Part shown: positions 49,978 to 58,362 of the stretch, in pieces | How the letters are laid out: every line of letters starts with the position of its first letter | Numbering within the stretch: position 1 is the first letter of the stretch | The notes under the pieces: model-generated | Seen by the model: only the letters and a program-made list of their open reading frames with translations | Told to the model about the DNA's origin: nothing | Databases searched by the model: none | Program-made: the position numbers and the translations under genes | Assembly: GCF_017571495.1 (NCBI RefSeq) | Contig: NZ_JAGETZ010000008.1 | Coordinates: forward strand, 62,001 to 126,000 | DNA length: 64,000 bases | From: Hymenobacter negativus | GTDB lineage: Bacteria > Bacteroidota > Bacteroidia > Cytophagales > Hymenobacteraceae | Direction: 5' to 3'

Positions 49978-51189
49978 TCACCCCGGAAACGACACCTTGC
50001 CCATGCCCACCGCGGGTACCCGCTGCCGCCCCGCGCCAATTGCTACCGGCTGCCCCGCTACCGCTTCATTGGCCAGCACGGCAAACAGGATGGCTTCTTT
50101 CGCATCACCGGGGATGCCTAAAATGTCGGTACTAGCGAATCGTGCCTCGGGCAAGTGCCGGCCCAACGCTTCCAGCAGGGCCGGATTGTGCGCCCCGCCG
50201 CCGCTGGTGTAGATGGCCACGGGAGCAGGTCGACTCGCAAAAGCCGCCCGCGCGGCCCGCGCTACGCCCACGGCGCTCAACTCAACCAAAGTGGCCAGCA
50301 TGTCTTCCAAACATAAGTCAAGAGTGGCGCTGCGCTGCTGTGCTGCTTCTAAATAAGCCGGGCCGAAAAGCTCTGGGCCAGTGGTTTTGGGCAGGGGGGC
50401 AGCAAAAAATGGATGGTCGAGCAGGGCAGCCAGCAGGCCTTCGTGCACGCGGCCGGCCAGGGCGAGGCGGCCGTCTTCATCGTAAGCTAGCTCGGGGCGG
50501 TGGGCGCGGATGGTGGCATCGAGCAGGGTATTGCCGGGGCCGGTGTCGGTGCTGAAGGCCGTGCGGGCATCGCCGTCGGCGCGGGGCAGGTAGGTGAAGT
50601 TGGCGATGCCGCCGAGATTGAGCAGCAGTCGCTCCTCATCAGTGCTGCTCAGCAGCAGGAAGTCGCCGTAGGCCGCCAGCGGGGCGCCTTCGCCGCCGGC
50701 TGCCACGTGTTTCTGCCGGAAGTCGCTGAGTGTGATGATGCCCGTGCCCACGGCCACGTGGTCACCATCGCCGATTTGCAGCGTGGCGTTCAGGGCAAAA
50801 TCCGGGCGCTGGTGCTGGTGCTGGGGGGCGTGGTATACCGTCTGGCCGTGACTGGCAATGAGGTCGACTTCGGCGGGGTTTATTTGCCAAATCTTCAGGC
50901 AATCCAATACGGCGCGGGCATGTAGCTGGCCCAGCCAGGCATTGAGGAGCGTGAGGTATTCCAGGCTCACCTGCTCGCGGGCAAATACCTGGCGGATGCG
51001 GGCCTTCGTATCCTCGTCATATGGCACGGTGTGGAATTGCTCCAGCACCAGCTGCGTGCCCGCGCCGTGTCCATCCAGGCGGCACAGCGCCACATCAAGC
51101 CCATCGAGCGAGGTGCCCGACATCAGGCCAATGATGTGGCGGCTGGGCTGACTGGCGAGGTGATGTAAGCGGGTGAGGTGGGCGTTCAT
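49978..51189 (-). CDS. anmK: 1,6-anhydro-N-acetylmuramic acid kinase
   Basis: A 403-aa cytoplasmic kinase that opens and phosphorylates 1,6-anhydro-MurNAc to MurNAc-6-P in peptidoglycan recycling. The ATG at 51189 starts MNAHLTRLHHLASQPSRHIIGLMSGTSLDGLDVALCRL, with the P-loop-like GLMSGTSLDGLD. Further family signatures: VDLIASHGQTVYHAP, ATLQIGDG, LLNLGGIANFTYLP, DTGPGNTLLDATIR and the C-terminal YTSGGGAHNPALLEAL. Slightly longer than the usual ~370 aa due to the N-terminus. nagX follows closely; susD lies 108 bases upstream with a half repeat between them. Confidence 0.95.
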   Translation of the reverse strand: MNAHLTRLHHLASQPSRHIIGLMSGTSLDGLDVALCRLDGHGAGTQLVLEQFHTVPYDEDTKARIRQVFAREQVSLEYLTLLNAWLGQLHARAVLDCLKIWQINPAEVDLIASHGQTVYHAPQHQHQRPDFALNATLQIGDGDHVAVGTGIITLSDFRQKHVAAGGEGAPLAAYGDFLLLSSTDEERLLLNLGGIANFTYLPRADGDARTAFSTDTGPGNTLLDATIRAHRPELAYDEDGRLALAGRVHEGLLAALLDHPFFAAPLPKTTGPELFGPAYLEAAQQRSATLDLCLEDMLATLVELSAVGVARAARAAFASRPAPVAIYTSGGGAHNPALLEALGRHLPEARFASTDILGIPGDAKEAILFAVLANEAVAGQPVAIGAGRQRVPAVGMGKVSFPG

Positions 51190-51241
51190 GCGGAGCTGTG
51201 GGGAATAGTGCTGAATGCGCAAAAGAACGTTCTATCAGCTA

Positions 51242-51278
51242 ACCTCACCCCCGGCCCCTTTCCCGCGGAGAGGGAGCC
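51242..51278. repeat. Single-arm copy of the ACCTCACCCC...GAGCC repeat
   Basis: 37 bases beginning ACCTCACCCCCGGCCCC match one arm of the element at 61524-61561 with few differences. No complementary arm nearby. Located between susD and anmK. Confidence 0.7.
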
Positions 51279-51297
51279 TGTGGATTACAAACGCCCA

Positions 51298-52629
51298 TCA
51301 AATCTGTGGGTCGGTGGGGGTGGAAGCGTTGTTTTCACGTTCGGTGCGCGGGTAGGGGAAGAAGTTGCGGTTGCGCTCCGAGCCAGTGGCGCCAGGGCCG
51401 GGGCGGCCGAAGCGGCGGCTGTCATCGAGGCGGAAGCCCTGGAAAGCCAACTCAATATTCCGGTTGCGCAGAATATCCGTCAGGATATCGGTAGCGGTGA
51501 GCGGGCCGGAATAGGGTGGCAGGCCCGCGCCGGGGGGCGAGGTAGGCAACGTGCCGGCGAAGGAAGCCGCCGCCGTGCTGGTCCGCACCCGGTTCAACTC
51601 GATAACGGCGTTTGTTAGGTCGCCTTTGCGCGCGTACGCCTCGGCCCGAATCAGAAGCATCTCATTGGGCACATACACCGGAATAGGCGCATTGTTGGCG
51701 GTGTAAAAACCCGCGCCCAGGTTCGGCTGGGCCGCTGGAGGCAGGGGCGGCGGCGTGGTGCGGATATAGAAGGGGATGCGCTGGTCGCCGGCTTCGGGTG
51801 CGAGTGCGCCGGTGAGGCCCAGGTTGACGTTGGAGGGTTCGAATACGTTGCGATTGCCGAAAGCCACTTCAAAAATCGGGTTGCGGGTGTTGTCGTCAAA
51901 GTTGAACACCGAGCGGCTGGTCAGGTTGACGCGGGCCGCCGCAGCCAGGGCCTTATCGTAATCGCCGGCTTGCAGGCTGTAGCGCGCAATCAGCGCCTGA
52001 ATGGTGTTGGCCAGGTCGATGCCAGGCACAATCTTAGCGTTGAAATCGGCCGAAACGGGATTGGTGGCCAACTGGGTGGCGGCCGTTTCGAGCTGAGCGA
52101 CGGCGTTTTGCAGCAGCTGCACCCGGGGCACGAAGGGCGCGTTTTCCTGCACCGTCAGCGGGGCCTGCTCAAAAAACTGCGCCAGCGTGCCCAGCGATAG
52201 CGCCCGAAAAACGCTGGCGTAGGCCACAATGCCGCTACGGGTACCCAGGTCCGTGGCATTGTTGGCATTGGCCAGCACCAGGTCGGCGTTGGCTTTCACC
52301 AGGTTGGCCTGGGTCCAGAGGTTGCGCACCACGCCGTTGCTGTTAGTGACGTTGCCAGCGCCTAGGCTCACGTTGTATTCTTCAATATTGCCCACGTTCA
52401 GAATATTCAACTCTCTGGTGGTGAGCCCGCCAGCCGCCACCGAGTTGTAGATAACACTCAACAGGCCACCTGTGCTGTAGCGGGCTTGCAAGCCGTTGCA
52501 GAGCGTAATCAGGCCATCGGATGAAGTCACGACCTGTTGCTGGCTGGCCGAGCTGGGGTTCAGGTATTCCTTATTGCAGCTGCCGAGCGACAGGGCCAGC
52601 AATGCCGCGAGTATGGTATATTTTTTCAT
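51298..52629 (-). CDS. SusD/RagB-family nutrient-binding outer membrane lipoprotein
   Basis: A 443-aa lipoprotein (lipobox ALSLGSC, Cys18, then NKEYLNP). Typical SusD order: tetratricopeptide-like helices (ANLVKANADLVLANANN, VFRALSLGTLAQFFEQAPLT), PNEMLLIRAEAYARKGDLTNAVIELNRVRTS and the C-terminal block ILTDILRNRNIELAFQGFRLDDSRRFGRP. It ends without a long tail. With the SusC-like gene 12 bases upstream it forms an uptake pair: SusD covers the SusC channel as a lid that binds the ligand. Ligand unknown. Confidence 0.93.
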   Translation of the reverse strand: MKKYTILAALLALSLGSCNKEYLNPSSASQQQVVTSSDGLITLCNGLQARYSTGGLLSVIYNSVAAGGLTTRELNILNVGNIEEYNVSLGAGNVTNSNGVVRNLWTQANLVKANADLVLANANNATDLGTRSGIVAYASVFRALSLGTLAQFFEQAPLTVQENAPFVPRVQLLQNAVAQLETAATQLATNPVSADFNAKIVPGIDLANTIQALIARYSLQAGDYDKALAAAARVNLTSRSVFNFDDNTRNPIFEVAFGNRNVFEPSNVNLGLTGALAPEAGDQRIPFYIRTTPPPLPPAAQPNLGAGFYTANNAPIPVYVPNEMLLIRAEAYARKGDLTNAVIELNRVRTSTAAASFAGTLPTSPPGAGLPPYSGPLTATDILTDILRNRNIELAFQGFRLDDSRRFGRPGPGATGSERNRNFFPYPRTERENNASTPTDPQI

Positions 52630-52641
52630 GGTGAAAACGGG

Positions 52642-55600
52642 CTAAAACGAAGCCGAGAGTTTGAGCTGATAGGTGCGCGGGATAGGCACGTTGCCGAAGT
52701 CGATGGCGCGGAGTAAGTCGTTGGAGCCGCCGGCGCTGGTTTCGGGGTCGAACCCGTTGTAGTTGTCCCACGAAATCAGGTTGCGGCCTACCACCGACAC
52801 GGTCAGGTTGCTGATAAGCTTGCTGAACGTGGGCAGCGTATAGCTCAGGGCCGCCTCGCGCAGCTTCACGAAGGAGCCGTCGTCGACCCGGAATTCCTGG
52901 GTGTTGTAGATGGCGAAAATGTAGCCGCGAGGCAGCGTGCCGCGCAGCTCTTGCTCGGCCAAATCGCCGAGGCCCACGCCCTGGCGCGTGCGCTTGTCGG
53001 CATTGAACACGTTGTTGCCCTGCACGGCATCGGCCAGTAGGTGCAGGCTCAGTTTCTTGTAGGTCAGATTGGTGCTGATGGAGCCGGTCCATTTCGGGTT
53101 CGGGTCGCCAATAATCAGGTTGGCAATGGCCGAGCCGGTGGCGTAGCTGGGCTGGCCGTTGCCGTCGCGGGCAGGCGTGAAGCCTGTAGCGCCCACAGCC
53201 TGGCCAATGGCGCGCTCATCCTGCGGGAAGCCCTGGGGCGTGAGCAGCAACTCGCCATCGGAAGTGCGGGCGTAGCCCGAGCCGTAGAACACGCCCGCCG
53301 GCTGCCCGGCCAGCAGGTACACCGGCGCGCCGGCTGCATTGTCGACGGAAATGGCCTGGGTGCTGCCGTTCGAGCCGGGCAGGTCCAGCACTTTGTTGCG
53401 GTTGCGGTTATAGATGGCCGTCACGTCCCAGGTGAAATCGGTGGTTTTCACGGGCACTACGGTCAGCTGAATTTCCACGCCCCGGTTTTCCATCCGGCCC
53501 ACGTTGTTGAAAATAGTGGCCCCACCCGACGAGGGCGCAAGGTTACGCGAGAGTAGCAGGTCATCGATTTTCTGATAATACGCCGTCACGCCTAGCCCAA
53601 TACGGTCCTTGAGAAAGCCTAAGTCCACGCCGCCTTCCAACTCGGCGTTGCGCTCGGGCTTCACATCGGGGTTGGCCAGCTGGGTGCTAGGTGTGAGGGT
53701 ATTTTTGCCCAGAAAGCCTACGGGGTTGAACTGATAAAAGCGGCCGTAGGTGGGCAGTGTGACCAGGTTGCCGGCCTCGCCGTAGCTGGCCCGCAGCTTC
53801 AGGGTATTGAAGGTGTTGGCGTAGGCGGCATCCTGCCAGAAGCCCAGGTCTGACACCACCAGCGAACCGCTGATTTTAGGGTACACCTGGTTGGTTTGGG
53901 CCGGCGAGAACTTCGTGGCCTGGTCGCGCCGAACGGCTCCGGTAATGAACGCCAGGTTGCGGAAGCCGATGGTGGCCTGTCCGTAGTAGCCGCTCAACGA
54001 AAACCGGTCGAGGTTGTAGGCCGAGGTCACGGTGGTATTCGACGCCCCGCTTACGGTGGTGATGAATGGGGCCAGATTCTGGCCCTGGGTGGCCGTGATT
54101 TCCTGCTGGCTGTACTGGTAGCTGTAGCCGGCGCGCAGGTTCAGCTTCAGGTCCTCGGTGAAGGAAACCTCGTAGCCGGCGTTGATGTCGGAGTTTAGCT
54201 GCACAGCTGCGTTATTGGCGTTGGAAGCAAAGCCGAGCGGGTAGCGGGCCGCTGGCAAACCGGCCGCCGCCTGGTAGGGGTAGGGCCGGATGTAGCCCTG
54301 GCCCACCTGCGAAAAGGCGTCAACGCCAATTACATAGTCGAGCGAGAAGCCCTTAAATGGCGTGAGGTTGACCTGCACGTCGCTCACGGTGCGGTTCACG
54401 CCCTGCGTAAATTTCATGTCCTCGATGGTCGAAAGCGGATTCACGCGGGTGGGTTCCACGGCCAGCAGGTTGCCGTTGATGTCGCGCTGGGTGATGTCGT
54501 AGATGTTGTTGGTGATGTTCACCGAGTTAATCGGGCTGTAGAACACGTTGCCATTGGCCTTCTCGTTCGAAAAGCTGTTGATGTAGCTCAACCCGGCCGA
54601 CACTTTGGCCCAATCAGTCAGGCGCTGGTCGACCCGCGCCCGCAGGTTGTAGCGCGTGAAATCGGTGCCCTTGATGATGCCCTGATTCTTAAGATAACCC
54701 GCCGAAATGTAGTACTGCGTGCGCTCCGAGCCGCCCGCAATGGACACGTTATTGTCGGTGCCGTAGCCCTTCTGGAAAATCTGGTCGAAGTAGTTGTAGC
54801 GCGGTACGTCCACGAGGTTGGTAGCCAACGGGGTAGCCACGCCAGCACGGGTGATGGTAGTAGTAGTGAGGTTTGGAACCGGAATATTGGCTCCAATGAG
54901 GGGCGCTGCCGGGCCAATGGGATATAAACGAAAAGCATTGGTTGCGATGGTCCCATTTGTATTTCTGGTGAGATAGGTATCGGCCCCAAACTGCTTGCCA
55001 TAGGTGTTCACCGGCACCGATTTGCGCAATTCGTTCATCGTCACGCTGGTGCTCACGCTCACCCGCGGCGCGCCCGTTACCCCGCGCTTGGTGGTGATGA
55101 GCACCACCCCGTTGGCCGCCCGCGAGCCGTAGATGGCCGCCGCGGCCGCTCCGTTGATGACGTTGAGGCTGGCAATGTCGTTGGGGTTGAGGTCAGCCAG
55201 GCGATTTTGCCCCGCGTTGGCCTGCCCGATGTCATTGGCCAGCGCCAGCTGCGACACGTTGGTGCTGGCGTTGCTCACAATCACCCCGTCAATTACATAC
55301 AACGGGTCGGAACTGCCCGCCAGCGTATGAATGCCGCGCAGCCGCACCGACAGCGAGCCCGCCGGGTCGCCGGAGTTCTGGGTAATTTGCGCGCCTGGTA
55401 CCTTGCCCTGCAGCGAGTTCAGCACGCCGCCCGAGCCGCTTTGCGTTAGTTCCTCACCCTTGATGGTGCTGATGGCGTTGCCCAGTTCGCGCCGGTTCAC
55501 GGTCACCGTCGAGCCCACCACCACCACTTCATCGAGCTTCTGCTGGGCTTCGACCAGGGCCACGTCAGTGGTCACGGTCGCATCGGTGCCCAGCCGGAGC

Positions 55601-55890
55601 GGGCGCGTTTCCGTCTTGTAGCCCACCAGCGAAAATGTGAGCGTGTAGCTGCCCGGGGCCAGCGTAGCAGTCAGGTTATAAGCTCCATCTGCATCGGATG
55701 TGGCCCCGGTAGTAGTGCCGCCCAGTAGCACCGTGGCGCCCGGTATGCCCTGCCCGGCGGCATCAGTCACCCGGCCCTGTAGGTTGTAGCGCTGGTCCTG
55801 GGCCTGCACCAGCAGCGGCCCCACGCACAGCAAAAAAAACAGCAGCCCGCCCAGGCATCGGGCCAGCTGGTTTCGGTAAGATTTCGGCAT
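52642..55890 (-). CDS. SusC/RagA-family TonB-linked outer membrane receptor
   Basis: A 1082-aa outer-membrane transporter. Signal peptide LGGLLFFLLCVGPLLVQAQ; CarboxypepD_reg-like domain at about 35-115 (NLQGRVTDAAGQGIPGATVLLGG, LVGYKTETRPL); plug domain LDEVVVVGSTVTVNRRELGNAIS ... LNSLQGKVPGAQITQNSGDPAG and PLYVIDGVIVSN ... IYGSRAANGVVLITTKRG; then the beta-barrel ending in YQLKLSASF with the terminal aromatic. Length fits the family. The upstream nagB fusion is 108 bases away on the same strand and may share its promoter. Confidence 0.95.
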   Translation of the reverse strand: MPKSYRNQLARCLGGLLFFLLCVGPLLVQAQDQRYNLQGRVTDAAGQGIPGATVLLGGTTTGATSDADGAYNLTATLAPGSYTLTFSLVGYKTETRPLRLGTDATVTTDVALVEAQQKLDEVVVVGSTVTVNRRELGNAISTIKGEELTQSGSGGVLNSLQGKVPGAQITQNSGDPAGSLSVRLRGIHTLAGSSDPLYVIDGVIVSNASTNVSQLALANDIGQANAGQNRLADLNPNDIASLNVINGAAAAAIYGSRAANGVVLITTKRGVTGAPRVSVSTSVTMNELRKSVPVNTYGKQFGADTYLTRNTNGTIATNAFRLYPIGPAAPLIGANIPVPNLTTTTITRAGVATPLATNLVDVPRYNYFDQIFQKGYGTDNNVSIAGGSERTQYYISAGYLKNQGIIKGTDFTRYNLRARVDQRLTDWAKVSAGLSYINSFSNEKANGNVFYSPINSVNITNNIYDITQRDINGNLLAVEPTRVNPLSTIEDMKFTQGVNRTVSDVQVNLTPFKGFSLDYVIGVDAFSQVGQGYIRPYPYQAAAGLPAARYPLGFASNANNAAVQLNSDINAGYEVSFTEDLKLNLRAGYSYQYSQQEITATQGQNLAPFITTVSGASNTTVTSAYNLDRFSLSGYYGQATIGFRNLAFITGAVRRDQATKFSPAQTNQVYPKISGSLVVSDLGFWQDAAYANTFNTLKLRASYGEAGNLVTLPTYGRFYQFNPVGFLGKNTLTPSTQLANPDVKPERNAELEGGVDLGFLKDRIGLGVTAYYQKIDDLLLSRNLAPSSGGATIFNNVGRMENRGVEIQLTVVPVKTTDFTWDVTAIYNRNRNKVLDLPGSNGSTQAISVDNAAGAPVYLLAGQPAGVFYGSGYARTSDGELLLTPQGFPQDERAIGQAVGATGFTPARDGNGQPSYATGSAIANLIIGDPNPKWTGSISTNLTYKKLSLHLLADAVQGNNVFNADKRTRQGVGLGDLAEQELRGTLPRGYIFAIYNTQEFRVDDGSFVKLREAALSYTLPTFSKLISNLTVSVVGRNLISWDNYNGFDPETSAGGSNDLLRAIDFGNVPIPRTYQLKLSASF

Positions 55891-55947
55891 ACAAAAAGGG
55901 ATTAATGGTGGGAAAAGGTGGTATGGCTAAGGCTATCGGATAAATGC

Positions 55948-55977
55948 CGTCATGCTTCGGCTATCCTCAGCATGACG
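55948..55977. repeat. Short CGTCATGC-type inverted repeat between nagB and susC
   Basis: CGTCATGCT at 55948-55956 pairs with AGCATGACG at 55969-55977 over 12 bases. The same end sequence occurs in the 47697-47796 element. Confidence 0.7.
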
Positions 55978-55998
55978 TGCTGGGGCATCGTTCCGGCA

Positions 55999-57933
55999 TC
56001 AAAACTCCCAGCGCACGAAGGCCTCGATACCCTCATACTCCGGGAGTCCCAACTCGTCATAAATCTTGGCTGTGGTCCGGTTGCGGGCCTCGGCGCGCTG
56101 CCAGAACTCGCGCTGGTCGGCGCCGGGGAAGAGGGGGCGGTCCTTCTGGCTTTGGTGCTTGAAGATGGCGCGCCGCTTGCGCGTGAGCTCCGCCGGGGAG
56201 AGGGGCACGGCCATTTCGATTTGGTCGATGTCCCATTCCTGCCAGGCGCCGCGGTAGAGCCATACCCAGCAGTCATCCAGCCACGGCGTGCCGGAGGCTT
56301 TGAGGCGGTGGATGGACTCGAAAATGGCAGCCAGGCACACGCGGTGAGTGCCATGTGGGTCCGAGAGGTCGCCGGCGGCGTAAATCTGCTGGGGCTGAAT
56401 GCGATTCAGCAGCTCCATCGTGAGGCGGATGTCCTCATCGCCCAGCGGCTTTTTGCGTACCCGGCCCGTTTCGTAAAACGGTAAATCCAGAAAGTGCGCG
56501 TTGGCATCGGGGATGCCGGCAAGGCGACAGGCACTTTTGGCCTCGCCGCGCCGGATGAGGCCCTTTATCTGCTGCACTTCCGCACTGTCGACCTGGCCGG
56601 GCTGCTTGTTTTTGAGGAAATCGGCCACGCGGTGGTAGAGGTTGTCAGCTGGTTCATCGGCGGGCAGGTGGAAGGCCTGGTCGTAGTCGGCCACAAAATC
56701 AGCGAAGCGAATAGCCTCGTCATCAAATACGGCAATGTTGCCCGAGGTCTGGTAGGCGACGTGCACCTCGTGGCCCTGGTCCACGAGCCGCAGCAGCGTG
56801 CCGCCCATGGAAATCACGTCGTCGTCGGGGTGGGGGCTGAAGATGAGTACGCGCTTGGGAAAGGGCTCGGCGCGCTCGGGGCGGTAGGTGTCGTCGGCGT
56901 TGGGCTTGCCGCCGGGCCAGCCGGTGATGGTGTGCTGCAGCTCGTTGAACACCCGAATGTTGATATCGTAGGCCGGACCCGATTGCGCCAGCAGCTCCGA
57001 AAGACCGTTCTCGTTGTAATGCTCCTCGGTGAGCTTGAGAATGGGTTTGGCAACGGTGCGGGCCAGCCAGGTCACGGCTTTGCGGACCAGCGCGGCATCG
57101 TGCCAGTTGCAGGGCAGGTGAAGCAGCCAGGGCGTTTTGCGGGGTGTGAGCTCGGCTCCGGCGGCTTCGTCGAGCACCACCTGTACGGCGGGGTGGCGCT
57201 GCAGGTAAGTGGCCGGCACGGTGTCGGTTACCTCGCCCTCCACCATGCGTTTCACTACGGCAGCCTTGCCTTCGCCCCAGGCCATGAGCACAATCTGGCG
57301 GGCTTCCAGGATGGTGCCCACGCCCATCGTCAGGGCCCGGCGCGGCACATTTTCCTCGCCGTAAAAGTCCGAAGCCGCGTCGGTGCGCGTCACATGGTCC
57401 AGGGTAATCATGCGGGTGCGGGAGGTGGGGCCGGAGCCGGGCTCGTTGAAGCCGATGTGGCCGGTGCGCCCGATGCCCAGCAGCTGCAAATCGATGCCGC
57501 CGGCTTCCCGAATCTGCTCCTCGTAGCGTTGGCAAAAGTCCGCCACCTGCTCCGGTGGCACGGTGCCGTCGGGGATGTGCACGTTTTCGGGCCGGATGTC
57601 GACGTGGTCGAACAGGTACTCCCGCATGAAACGCACGTAGCTCTGCAACGAGTCGGGCGCCATGGGATAATACTCATCCAGGTTGAAACTGACGACGTTC
57701 TGGAAGCTCAGGCCGTCCTCGCGGTGCAGCCGCACCAGCTCCTCGTACACGCGGGTGGGAGAGGAGCCGGTGGCCAAACCCAGCACGCAGGTGCGGCCCT
57801 CCGCGGCGCGGGTGCGGATGAGGTCGGCAATCTGACCAGCGACGGCGGCGGAGGCTAATTCCGAATCAGAATAGATGCTGACGGGCAGGTGGGCACCCGG
57901 CGTGGCGGGCAAATGAGCAAGTTCAGGAATCAT
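55999..57933 (-). CDS. nagB: Glucosamine-6-phosphate deaminase fused to PIG-L/LmbE deacetylase-like domain
   Basis: A 644-aa protein from the ATG at 57933. Residues about 20-280 are NagB: TCVLGLATGSSPTRVYEELVRLH, VVSFNLDEYYPM, LLGIGRTGHIGFNEPGS and TRMITLDHVTRTDAASDF. It converts GlcN-6-P to fructose-6-P and ammonia. Residues about 385-600 are a PIG-L/LmbE domain with the zinc motif RVLIFSPHPDDDVISMGG and the later His in SDPHGTHRVCLAAIFESI, as in GlcNAc deacetylases. This two-domain form recurs in Bacteroidota and could join deacetylation with deamination (inference). It diverges from the second susC gene and precedes susCD on its own strand. Confidence 0.93.
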   Translation of the reverse strand: MIPELAHLPATPGAHLPVSIYSDSELASAAVAGQIADLIRTRAAEGRTCVLGLATGSSPTRVYEELVRLHREDGLSFQNVVSFNLDEYYPMAPDSLQSYVRFMREYLFDHVDIRPENVHIPDGTVPPEQVADFCQRYEEQIREAGGIDLQLLGIGRTGHIGFNEPGSGPTSRTRMITLDHVTRTDAASDFYGEENVPRRALTMGVGTILEARQIVLMAWGEGKAAVVKRMVEGEVTDTVPATYLQRHPAVQVVLDEAAGAELTPRKTPWLLHLPCNWHDAALVRKAVTWLARTVAKPILKLTEEHYNENGLSELLAQSGPAYDINIRVFNELQHTITGWPGGKPNADDTYRPERAEPFPKRVLIFSPHPDDDVISMGGTLLRLVDQGHEVHVAYQTSGNIAVFDDEAIRFADFVADYDQAFHLPADEPADNLYHRVADFLKNKQPGQVDSAEVQQIKGLIRRGEAKSACRLAGIPDANAHFLDLPFYETGRVRKKPLGDEDIRLTMELLNRIQPQQIYAAGDLSDPHGTHRVCLAAIFESIHRLKASGTPWLDDCWVWLYRGAWQEWDIDQIEMAVPLSPAELTRKRRAIFKHQSQKDRPLFPGADQREFWQRAEARNRTTAKIYDELGLPEYEGIEAFVRWEF

Positions 57934-58088
57934 AGGAGCAAGGTGTGAAAGAGAAGGGGAGGCAGCCGGCAAGAACGAACCGGAAATAGCTAAAAAATAG
58001 GTATTGACCTCAATAATATATGACTGATGCTGGAATGCCAATAAATTAACATAGATATTGCTTGAGCTGCAAGATGCACTTTTTCTGC

Positions 58089-58098
58089 AAACGTTTGG
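58089..58098. promoter_or_regulatory. CAAACGTTTG palindrome, candidate LacI-family operator
   Basis: A perfect 10-bp palindrome with a central CG, flanked by G on both sides. It resembles the GCAAACGTTTGC core bound by LacI/PurR-family repressors. In the divergent region between nagB and susC, followed at once by a second palindrome. Confidence 0.5.
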
Positions 58099-58112
58099 GG
58101 TAATATTACCCG
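58099..58112. promoter_or_regulatory. GGGTAATATTACCC palindrome, candidate operator
   Basis: A perfect 14-bp palindrome abutting the preceding one with no gap. The regulator cannot be named from the sequence; a dimeric repressor or activator of the amino-sugar genes is a reasonable guess. Confidence 0.5.
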
Positions 58113-58362
58113 AATATTTCGCACATTTGACGCCCCAAGTTCATTTTTTACTCATCATACAGCCCAAGCTGCCAGTCAGATGGTCGGCTACTTTGAGGTA
58201 TTCCCGGCATTGCCTCAACCGTAGGTAGGCCCTAGCCTGCTACAGTTGAACGACGCAGACTGATTTCACTGGCTGCACGCCCACTACCAGTGCGTAACCG
58301 GTCCCAGGCAAACCATATACGACCCCATCCCCACGCTTTCTCTCACCAAACTTCCTTCCCTT

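Larger units (their letters stand above)
57934..58362. other. Divergent regulatory region between nagB and the second susC
   Basis: 429 bases without a gene. The half next to nagB is AT-rich. It contains two adjacent perfect palindromes at 58089-58112. No confident -33/-7 pair was found for either direction. Confidence 0.7.

Noticed and set aside
56494..57858. 454-codon plus-strand frame opposite nagB
   Set aside because: Antisense shadow of the NagB/PIG-L fusion, which has all catalytic motifs.
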